From a virus: DNA of 36,587 bases. A model generated the notes under the pieces. That model ran no database searches and had not been told where the DNA came from. It was given only the letters and a program-made list of their open reading frames with translations. Both the position numbers and the translations under genes were made by a program. The stretch spans positions 1 to 36,587 of IMG/VR virus record IMGVR_UViG_3300049846_000609. One strand, given 5' to 3'. Positions within the stretch are counted from its first letter, which is position 1. Every line of letters starts with the position of its first letter. Below are positions 30,598 through 36,587 of the stretch, in pieces.

Positions 30598-30887
30598 TAC
30601 AGTATATCGGCTTCTAATTTATAAGCAATCACAGACCCACTAGACGGGGTTATAGAGTTGAACAAATACCCTTCAGGGGCAAAAATCAATGTCCCTTGTT
30701 TTAGGGTTTTACCACTTAATCCAATAGTAGTTATAAAGTTAGTAGACGTTGCAGAGGGCGAAGTACCACCTGAAAGAGTGGTTAACACACAGTCTGAATT
30801 AACTACAAAACAATAAGCACCTACTGAAGTAGAGGCACTATCAATAAATTTACAACCTCCATCGGCTGTTATTCTGGCAGCTTCCAT
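30597..30887 (-). CDS. Small structural protein (96 aa)
   Basis: MEAARITADGGCKFIDSASTSVGAYCFVVNSDCVLTTLSG... is a compact Ser/Thr-rich beta protein common in phage structural operons. Similar proteins appear before fibres in Bacteroidota phages as decoration or fibre-linked parts. It overlaps the SGNH gene by one base. Function inferred from position. Confidence 0.5.
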   Translation of the reverse strand: MEAARITADGGCKFIDSASTSVGAYCFVVNSDCVLTTLSGGTSPSATSTNFITTIGLSGKTLKQGTLIFAPEGYLFNSITPSSGSVIAYKLEADIL

Positions 30888-30907
30888 ATTTTTATTTTTT
30901 ATTTAGT

Positions 30908-31342
30908 TTATTCACAAGTTGATCTATCGTAAAACTGTTCTATGTTTATATTCACCTCCACTCCGCTAACCTCATCATCAAACCTCTCAGTAAAAGGTGT
31001 TATACTTGATGTGGCATTAATTGTGGCTGTGTAGTTATCCTCTAATTCTTTTTTAAGCTCTGCATAAAATCTATATGAAGCCCGTGTCATGTCAGACAAT
31101 ACTTGGCTTTCGTTACTCTCATCCTTGTGGACTAAATCACAAAAGAATAGATTTAATGAAGTGGTCATTATCTTTCCGTTAATATTGGAAGAGATTAACC
31201 TACACCCAACAAAAGGGTATTGAATCCTGTTAGAAGCTCCGAACTCCCAGGGGTCACCAAAGTAGAAACTTCCGCTACTTAGCTGACTGCTCCCCGTTTG
31301 TAGGTCTTCCAGTATTGTTATTATCTTGCTTAGACTTAGCAC
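30908..31342 (-). CDS. Tail terminator/head-tail connector-like protein
   Basis: The 144-aa protein begins with GTG at 31342 (MLSLSKIITILEDLQTG). The phrase FYFGDPWEFGASNRIQYPFVGCRL and the following mixed alpha/beta pattern are typical of connector-type proteins in Bacteroidota phages. It follows the adaptor-like gene. A short alternative frame overlaps its start (31275-31400). Confidence 0.5.
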   Translation of the reverse strand: MLSLSKIITILEDLQTGSSQLSSGSFYFGDPWEFGASNRIQYPFVGCRLISSNINGKIMTTSLNLFFCDLVHKDESNESQVLSDMTRASYRFYAELKKELEDNYTATINATSSITPFTERFDDEVSGVEVNINIEQFYDRSTCE

Positions 31343-31400
31343 GTTTTTTCTCGAACTCTAATAGTTTTTTTAAATTCCCTTTATTTACTGAATTACTCAT
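31275..31400 (-). CDS. Short overlapping frame (41 aa)
   Basis: An ATG at 31400, overlapping the adaptor stop, opens a Lys/Asn-rich peptide (MSNSVNKGNLKKLLEFEKKR) ending TAG at 31275-31277. It bridges the gap between the adaptor and connector genes but overlaps the latter by 68 bases. It may be real; the evidence is only position. Confidence 0.3.
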   Translation of the reverse strand: MSNSVNKGNLKKLLEFEKKRAKSKQDNNNTGRPTNGEQSAK

Positions 31401-31941
31401 CTATATTATCTAAACTACAATCCCTATAATTCTCATTAAAGTATAATCCGTTGGTATAGTTATTCTTATTAGGCTGTGATTCATAACTCTCTGTATTGGC
31501 TGTATAAAGAGTATAAGTATTGGTATTAGCACATAGGTACTTAGTACACTTTTCCGCTAACTTCTCAGCCTGATTCTTCCACTTGTCCATTAAGAACTCG
31601 ATCTCTTCTAAACTGGCTGGCTGACTGTTCTCTGAACTCTTAACCATTACCCCCTTGTTCATGTATCTGTACTTAAACACAGGCGTACATTCACTTAAGA
31701 TATAATAGTGCATACAAGGGATTACGTAATTATCAAGTAAGGTCTGATTATTAGCACTCACCGTATTAGAGCTAATCTGACTTAGAATCTGATTATATAA
31801 TTGAGTGCCTAACAAATCCTCTATGTAAGCCTGTTGAACGTATTGTATGGTAGGGGTGATTACCTTCATGTCTGCATTATCATTGATAATAGAAACAGAC
31901 TTTAGATAATTCTCACCTACTATTAAATTAATTGTAGCCAT
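31393..31941 (-). CDS. Head-tail adaptor-like protein (DUF6712-like)
   Basis: The 182-aa protein is mostly helical: YVQQAYIEDLLGTQLYNQILSQI and YYILSECTPVFKYRYMNKGVMVKSSENSQPA, ending with a coiled stretch and a polar tail. The pattern matches a family of head-completion-type proteins in Bacteroidota phages (DUF6712). It overlaps the portal gene by one base, as expected for an adaptor. Confidence 0.6.
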   Translation of the reverse strand: MATINLIVGENYLKSVSIINDNADMKVITPTIQYVQQAYIEDLLGTQLYNQILSQISSNTVSANNQTLLDNYVIPCMHYYILSECTPVFKYRYMNKGVMVKSSENSQPASLEEIEFLMDKWKNQAEKLAEKCTKYLCANTNTYTLYTANTESYESQPNKNNYTNGLYFNENYRDCSLDNIDE

Positions 31942-34016
31942 TACTTTTTCTTCCTTCTAACTTTAGTAACTCTCTGAAATACGTGCCTGCAAAATTTAGT
32001 AGTTTCCCCATCGTCGGGATTGGTGTACCAACCACCTCTAAATGTCCAAACATCAAACCCAAACCCATTAGATAGATTATCAATAGCCTCCCTAGTCCAT
32101 CTCTTACCCTCGTTGGACATTCTTAGCATTTCCTTGCAAAAGTCCCTGCTTGACGTTTTAGTATCTGGCACATCATTACGGGTCACATATTTATAGACTG
32201 AATAAGTCTCTACCTGGTCGAGTGGTTCTGTTGGTTTGGCTATGGCTTTAGGGGTAAGTTCTATCAAAGCTCCCACTGCGGTTATTAATCCGGCAGTTGT
32301 TAGAGCGTTTAATATATTCTGTACCTCTTCGGGTGTCATGCCTGTTTGCTTAGCGATTTGCTCAGGAGTAGTTAATGGGTTTCCTTTTAGAATGTCTAAA
32401 ACTCCATTAGCCCCGTATGGAAGCTCTGCAAAGCCATGAGACACCATTTCTTCACTCACCGTCTCGTCTTCTGGGTCGTCATCTATTGCACAATTAGCAA
32501 ACGCTAGTAAAACGTCCTTAACTAGATTTTTCTCTATTGTGAATTTAGAGAAGTTCAAATTAGGCTTAAATAATACCTCGATGTCCTGATCGGTCAAAGC
32601 GTAGCCGTTCTTTAGCATCATACTAGCTACGTCCTTAGATGTCTTGCCGTTGCTAACCTCCCTTACTAATCGCTTAATGTGTTGCCAATCCCTACCGCTT
32701 AATTTCTTAAGATTCTCATTCACCACCGCAGGTACTGAAGGGTCAGCACTAACTTGCTCTTCTTCGATTACCTCAATACCGTATTTGGCAGCAAAGTATT
32801 TACGTTTAGTAGCATCATTGAAAAGAGCTAGTATATTAGGGTCTGATGGTAAGTCAAGACCCACAGGTGTAGTTTGTTTAATATAAAGACCCTCTAAATT
32901 GACCTGTTGAACAGTAGCTAGGTTCTGAATCTGTTTAACTAAATTAGCCTGTCTGTATTCGATATAGGTCTTAACGAACTTGTCCCATTCCTTTAAAATG
33001 GCCTGTCCTGATGTATCAGATAGAGAACCTTCTGTCTTTATACCAAACAACACGGGAGCTGTTAAATGGGCTGAAAATATCTTATCCTGACATTCTTTAC
33101 GGGTGTCCATAAACACCTTATCTAGGTCAGACTGTGTTAATGTGGTCAGGGTCGGGGCTGTGCCCCCTTTATCGTTAAAAGAGAATATAATAGACCCTGC
33201 ATTCTCAGAACCTCCATAGGTTCTATCGAACATCTTTTTAATGGCTTTCTTTTCCTTAGCATCCGGCTCACCATTGAAGAAACTTAAAAGCGACTGCGCA
33301 AACATCCCCCACTTAGCATAATTGTATCTAAGTTTGGAAATCTCAATATCCGTCTCAATCTGTAAGATAGCACTCTCATACTCTGGCAATGGGTACAAAT
33401 CCCCATTAGGGAGTACATTAGGTACATCGTCTATATAGTAGAATATTTGTGTTCCTGTCTTTACATTAGGATTAAAGATATTAAAACACTTATAAGAAGG
33501 GTCTTTTTCTGGATGAGGATTAGGCACGTACTTACCGTTCTCTTCAATCATCCACGCATCACAGTAATAAACTTTCCTTTTATCCTTGCTCCTTCTTAGC
33601 TTTCCAAATTCAATATGAAATACCTCAAAAGTCCTTTTGTCATTCCTCCATACTATTTGCCAAGCCCACCCATTATATAACTGATATTGTACTGTGGTCT
33701 TTTTTAAGACCTCGTCCCAGGTTTCGTATCTATTAGCACTTTCAAGGAATTTCTCTCCCTTAGCCCTGTCTAAAAATCCAGCATCCTCAGCTAAAGACAA
33801 ACCCTTACCAAAGACATACGCACTCTTTCCCCTAACTATTGCCCCGTGTTCAGGGTGTTTGTTCATTAGGTTAATTAGAAAGTACGGGTACTCGTTCCAC
33901 TTGCCGTAGCTTACCCAATCTTTATTTGAGTTATCTACGAACACAGGTGAAGTGTAACCGCTTAATTCTACCTTTAAAAACCTTGTATTGTTATTTTTTA
34001 TATCGTCTATATCCAT
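31941..34016 (-). CDS. Portal protein with C-terminal extension
   Basis: The 691-aa protein shows portal features: NEYPYFLINLMNKHPEHGAIVRGKSAYVFGKGL (about 41-73), a long mixed middle, and SAHLTAPVLFGIKTEGSLSDTSGQAILKEWDKF (about 311-343). After about 520 a winged-helix-like segment (NPLTTPEQIAKQTGMTPEEVQNILNAL) and a final domain (GFDVWTFRGGWYTNPDDGETTKFCRHVFQRVTKVRRK) extend the usual portal. The extra domains may join the head interior. It is separated from the capsid gene by two unknown genes. Confidence 0.8.
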   Translation of the reverse strand: MDIDDIKNNNTRFLKVELSGYTSPVFVDNSNKDWVSYGKWNEYPYFLINLMNKHPEHGAIVRGKSAYVFGKGLSLAEDAGFLDRAKGEKFLESANRYETWDEVLKKTTVQYQLYNGWAWQIVWRNDKRTFEVFHIEFGKLRRSKDKRKVYYCDAWMIEENGKYVPNPHPEKDPSYKCFNIFNPNVKTGTQIFYYIDDVPNVLPNGDLYPLPEYESAILQIETDIEISKLRYNYAKWGMFAQSLLSFFNGEPDAKEKKAIKKMFDRTYGGSENAGSIIFSFNDKGGTAPTLTTLTQSDLDKVFMDTRKECQDKIFSAHLTAPVLFGIKTEGSLSDTSGQAILKEWDKFVKTYIEYRQANLVKQIQNLATVQQVNLEGLYIKQTTPVGLDLPSDPNILALFNDATKRKYFAAKYGIEVIEEEQVSADPSVPAVVNENLKKLSGRDWQHIKRLVREVSNGKTSKDVASMMLKNGYALTDQDIEVLFKPNLNFSKFTIEKNLVKDVLLAFANCAIDDDPEDETVSEEMVSHGFAELPYGANGVLDILKGNPLTTPEQIAKQTGMTPEEVQNILNALTTAGLITAVGALIELTPKAIAKPTEPLDQVETYSVYKYVTRNDVPDTKTSSRDFCKEMLRMSNEGKRWTREAIDNLSNGFGFDVWTFRGGWYTNPDDGETTKFCRHVFQRVTKVRRKKK

Positions 34017-34459
34017 TAGTCTCCGTATGCTTTAACCGATGAAACGGTATTTTTGTATATGTTAAGTGTTGGCTGTGTGGCATCCTGATACTCCATTTTA
34101 CCACAGGCCACCTCGGAAGTAAAGTATGTCGGTACATAAGTGCTGATATCGGCAGCGATGATCGTGTTATAAACCAGACCCGTTAAATTAGCCCTTTCAT
34201 AAACGTAGTAATGATAGAACCCTAATTTACCTAAAGCTACTTGTCCACTTGTCCATGTGGCAGGGTCGGTTACCGTGATGGTGAATTGCTGTAACTCATC
34301 CTCTACTGTAGTGTAAGAAGTGGTACACATATACTTCTCTCCCGTGTTATCGTTAACAAAAAGGATAATATAGACAGGGCTTGTTAAAGTGGCTTTGTCT
34401 GCCAAAATCACCCGAACCGTATTAGCCCCATCTACTAGCTTCATACTATTATATATCAA
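34016..34459 (-). CDS. Structural protein, uncharacterised (147 aa)
   Basis: A beta-rich protein, MIYNSMKLVDGANTVRVILADKATLTSPVYIILFVNDN..., with a strand-rich middle and an acidic/aromatic C terminus. It follows a terminator and shares bases with the portal gene. Probably a head or tail decoration protein. Family not recognised. Confidence 0.5.
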   Translation of the reverse strand: MIYNSMKLVDGANTVRVILADKATLTSPVYIILFVNDNTGEKYMCTTSYTTVEDELQQFTITVTDPATWTSGQVALGKLGFYHYYVYERANLTGLVYNTIIAADISTYVPTYFTSEVACGKMEYQDATQPTLNIYKNTVSSVKAYGD

Positions 34460-34473
34460 TTCCTTAATGTTTT

Positions 34474-34508
34474 TAAATAAAAAAAGGGCAACCTTACGGG
34501 GTTACCCT
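34474..34508 (-). terminator. Rho-independent terminator after the capsid block
   Basis: On the minus strand AGGGTAACC (34508-34500) pairs with GGTTGCCCT (34493-34485) with one G-T pair, and is followed by a T-run of about seven (34485 to 34479) then ATTT. It lies after the 176-aa gene. Confidence 0.75.
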
Positions 34509-34532
34509 CTTTTAGCAGACATGGACTATTCC

Positions 34533-35063
34533 TTATGCAGGACTAGTTAGTGTAGCAATCAGGTTAGAAGGTACTTTAAGAGCGTACAAAGTCTCCATCC
34601 CTAAGAATGTAAGATTAAAGCCGTTCATATCGGCCATTGCAGTTCCAAAAGCCCCTGTAGAGCCGTCTTGCATTTTAAGACCGTTTGAGTGTCCTAGCAA
34701 CCAATAGTCTCCGTTTTGGTCTAAAACAATCGCCATTAAGTCGTTAACAGCTAAGGTCTTAATAAAGGTATTTATATTACCGCTTCTCTTTGGAATCATA
34801 AAGTTCAACGTATGCTCATAGTATAAAGAACCATTGGCAGCGTTTGGTTTAGGATTGTCAGAGGCCGTAGCGGTTGCCTGTTCCAATTCAACAGTCCAAA
34901 ACTTCTTACCTGAGTTAAGGGTAAAGCCGGTAATAACTCCTGAAGAATAAACCAATGTAGCTTGGTTATATAATTCAGTTAGATATACCGTCTTAATACC
35001 CCCGATTGAATCTCGGCAGTCTTTGGTGTATGATTGGTTTATGGCACAACTTGTTAAAGCCAT
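34533..35063 (-). CDS. Structural protein after the capsid gene (176 aa)
   Basis: The protein begins MALTSCAINQSYTKDCRDSIGGIKTVYL. The middle (YYEHTLNFMIPKRSGNINTFIKTLA) and 'DQNGDYWLLGHSNGL' phrase are typical of a protein that follows the capsid gene in Bacteroidota phages; it may be a tail-tube or decoration protein. It ends 25 bases before a terminator. Confidence 0.55.
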   Translation of the reverse strand: MALTSCAINQSYTKDCRDSIGGIKTVYLTELYNQATLVYSSGVITGFTLNSGKKFWTVELEQATATASDNPKPNAANGSLYYEHTLNFMIPKRSGNINTFIKTLAVNDLMAIVLDQNGDYWLLGHSNGLKMQDGSTGAFGTAMADMNGFNLTFLGMETLYALKVPSNLIATLTSPA

Positions 35064-35087
35064 TATTTAGTTTTTAAAAGGTTTATA

Positions 35088-35109
35088 AAGGGGGCTATTA
35101 CACCCCCTT
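35088..35109 (-). promoter_or_regulatory. Hairpin between capsid and downstream gene
   Basis: AAGGGGG (35088-35094) pairs with CCCCCTT (35103-35109) around an 8-base loop. No T-run follows on the minus strand, so it may stabilise or attenuate rather than end transcription. Confidence 0.45.
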
Positions 35110-35114
35110 AATTA

Positions 35115-36041
35115 TTATACTCCTAGATACTTGTAGATACGTGAAGGGAACGCAACTTGTACCCCACACTTCCACTTAGCAGAGAAACGAAGCTCTTGGT
35201 TATCATCAGAGAACCAAACTTTGTACTTCTCTTCTTCGTTAGCTAAGTCAGTACCGATAACGATGTTATCTCCTTCGATAGCATAGATGTAGTTAGTTCC
35301 GGCCAATCCTGGGTCAGCTACGATCTCAATGTTAGTACCTTCTACGAACAATTTAGCATCTTCAGCAGATGGGTTGTAGTGGTAAAGATTGTCAGATACT
35401 AATTTCCAGATGTAAGCTTGTTTAACAGCAGGAGCGCAGAAGAACTTAAGCTCTTTGTTGTTTCCACCCATCCAGACATCTTTATTAGCAACAACCAAAG
35501 CAGCAAGACCAGTCATTACAGTACGGCTGTTAGCTTGTGACCATGCAGTACCTGAGTAAGTACCACCGATAGAAGCAGCTCCGATAATCTTAACAAGACC
35601 GTCGAACTGTTTAAGGTTTTGATCTCCTGAAGCAGTATCACCCAACCACAAAGCCTCGTTAATTTGGGTCTTAACATGCTGCATAGTATCGTCAATGATT
35701 TGAGTGTTGTAAGTTAGAGAGGTGTAGTCTCCACCAGCCTTAAGAGCTTCAGAGGTGAATTTAGTCTCTAAATCATCTTCACACCACTTCATTTGTGCCC
35801 TACTCTTCCCTACCGTGATACTACGTTGGGTAAAGGTTGTGCTTCCAGAAGCATTGAATGAACAAGCCCAAGTTTGAATCTCTGGACGAGTTGATACAAT
35901 ATTGATTGTTTCGGCAGTCTTAATGCCTGTTTGTAACCCTGCATATTTATACAGAGGAATTTCTTTGAATAGTTTTTCAAAGATTACTTTTGATGCGTCT
36001 TGCTTGGTATAAGCTGGTAACGCTGATGCGTCGTATGCCAT
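35115..36041 (-). CDS. Major capsid protein (HK97-like)
   Basis: The 308-aa protein starts MAYDASALPAYTKQDASKVIFEKLFKEIPLYKYAGLQTG, with mixed beta/alpha content and the order expected of HK97-fold capsid proteins (N-arm, spine helix about 110-140 with IIDDTMQHVKTQINEALWLGD, P and A domains). It follows a scaffold/protease gene and precedes portal-side genes. The absence of a classical cut site is noted; its family is inferred from pattern and position. Confidence 0.75.
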   Translation of the reverse strand: MAYDASALPAYTKQDASKVIFEKLFKEIPLYKYAGLQTGIKTAETINIVSTRPEIQTWACSFNASGSTTFTQRSITVGKSRAQMKWCEDDLETKFTSEALKAGGDYTSLTYNTQIIDDTMQHVKTQINEALWLGDTASGDQNLKQFDGLVKIIGAASIGGTYSGTAWSQANSRTVMTGLAALVVANKDVWMGGNNKELKFFCAPAVKQAYIWKLVSDNLYHYNPSAEDAKLFVEGTNIEIVADPGLAGTNYIYAIEGDNIVIGTDLANEEEKYKVWFSDDNQELRFSAKWKCGVQVAFPSRIYKYLGV

Positions 36042-36061
36042 TTTTTACTTTATTTTTTTGG

Positions 36062-36587
36062 TTATTTTAATAGTGTTCCTGTTAGGTTGTAGTATGACCT
36101 TTCAGACTTGCTTAGTTTTGAAAAGTCAATGTTTTTAGGTTCTTCCTGTGGTTCTGCGGTTGGAGCTTCCATAGCTTCGCCAAGAATAGAGAACAACTGT
36201 TTCACAGTGCCTCTTAAATTTTCGATTTCTGCTTTTAGCTCACTTACTGAATCTTCCTTCTCTTTCTTAAGAGCTGAGAACTTAGCCTCTACTTCAGCAA
36301 ATTGTTTGCTCATGTCAGGCATAGCCGGAACTTCAGGCACAGCAGGGGTAACGGGTTTGATCTCTTTAATAGCTCCACCCTCAATCATGAGGACAGTTCC
36401 ATCTTCGAGAATCACCTCTCCATCAGGAGCGGGTAGGAATCCATTAGGATTGGCTGGGTCAATTACCATTAGCATAGTGCCAACGGCATAAGGCTGATCT
36501 CCCTCCCACTTAATAATAGTACCTTCCTTAGTTTTAACTTCGCCCATTTTAACAGGCTCAGGTGTAGGTGCTGGATTAGGGGTAGGG
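36062..36587 (-). CDS. Capsid protease/scaffold-like protein, C-terminal part
   Basis: The frame stays open past the ATG at 36547 to the right edge (a Pro/Thr/Ala-rich PTPNPAPTPEPVK), so this is the C-terminal part of a larger protein. It contains EGTIIKWEGDQPYAVGTMLMV and DGEVILEDGTVLMIEGG (repeated beta units found C-terminal to phage capsid proteases), then a scaffold-like coiled coil (KQFAEVEAKFSALKKEKEDSVSELKAEIENLRGTVKQL). It is adjacent to the capsid gene, as expected. Confidence 0.6.
   Translation of the reverse strand, partial: PTPNPAPTPEPVKMGEVKTKEGTIIKWEGDQPYAVGTMLMVIDPANPNGFLPAPDGEVILEDGTVLMIEGGAIKEIKPVTPAVPEVPAMPDMSKQFAEVEAKFSALKKEKEDSVSELKAEIENLRGTVKQLFSILGEAMEAPTAEPQEEPKNIDFSKLSKSERSYYNLTGTLLK

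Noticed and set aside
1-36587. Complete circular genome
   Set aside because: Joining the right end to the left end puts a stop (TAA) four codons after the junction in the tape measure frame, so sequence is missing.

Overview
The window is most of the genome of a tailed double-stranded DNA phage (or an equivalent prophage segment) of a Bacteroidota host. The phage assignment rests on a large terminase with intact ATPase and nuclease motifs, a portal-like protein, a probable HK97-fold capsid protein, the start of a tape measure protein, tail and fibre proteins and a lysis cassette. The host is inferred from promoter boxes of the TAnnTTTG type, A-rich leaders such as AAACAAAATG instead of Shine-Dalgarno sites, and Bacteroidota-type virion proteins. 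Both edges cut a gene (tape measure on the left, a capsid protease/scaffold-like protein on the right), so the genome continues outside the window.

Layout. Positions 1-15843 are read on the minus strand. They start with a sigma-like factor, then small membrane proteins, three glycosyltransferases with a GIY-YIG homing endonuclease between two of them, a promoter, small DNA-binding-type proteins, terminase, and tail genes running into the tape measure gene. Positions 15936-26883 are read on the plus strand. This is the early region: a replication-type protein, a pentapeptide-repeat protein, small regulators, an SSB-like protein, NinG and others. Positions 26896-36587 are minus again: capsid protease/scaffold, capsid, portal, connector, an SGNH-hydrolase fibre, lysis genes and a DEDD exonuclease.

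The standout is in the early region. Two blocks, about 20534-23856 and 25313-26884, look like integron gene-cassette arrays. Together they hold ten short cassettes in one orientation. Most cassettes are separated by attC-like palindromes (RYYYAAC core, long imperfect inverted repeat, GTTA-type core). The two ends of most cassettes are complementary well beyond the core. Both arrays stop at the same motif (CTAAC followed by TAGCATATAGGYACA). The cargo includes three DNA methyltransferase-like genes and seven small unknown proteins. No integron integrase is present, so the arrays resemble integrase-less attC clusters carried by a phage. Ordinary phage genes, including ninG, lie between the two arrays.

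Proposed working: early plus-strand transcription supplies replication, recombination and cassette-borne accessory functions. The phage sigma-like factor may help switch on the minus-strand late operons. The cassette methyltransferases may protect phage DNA from host restriction. These functional links are inference; the gene layout and repeat structures are directly visible.
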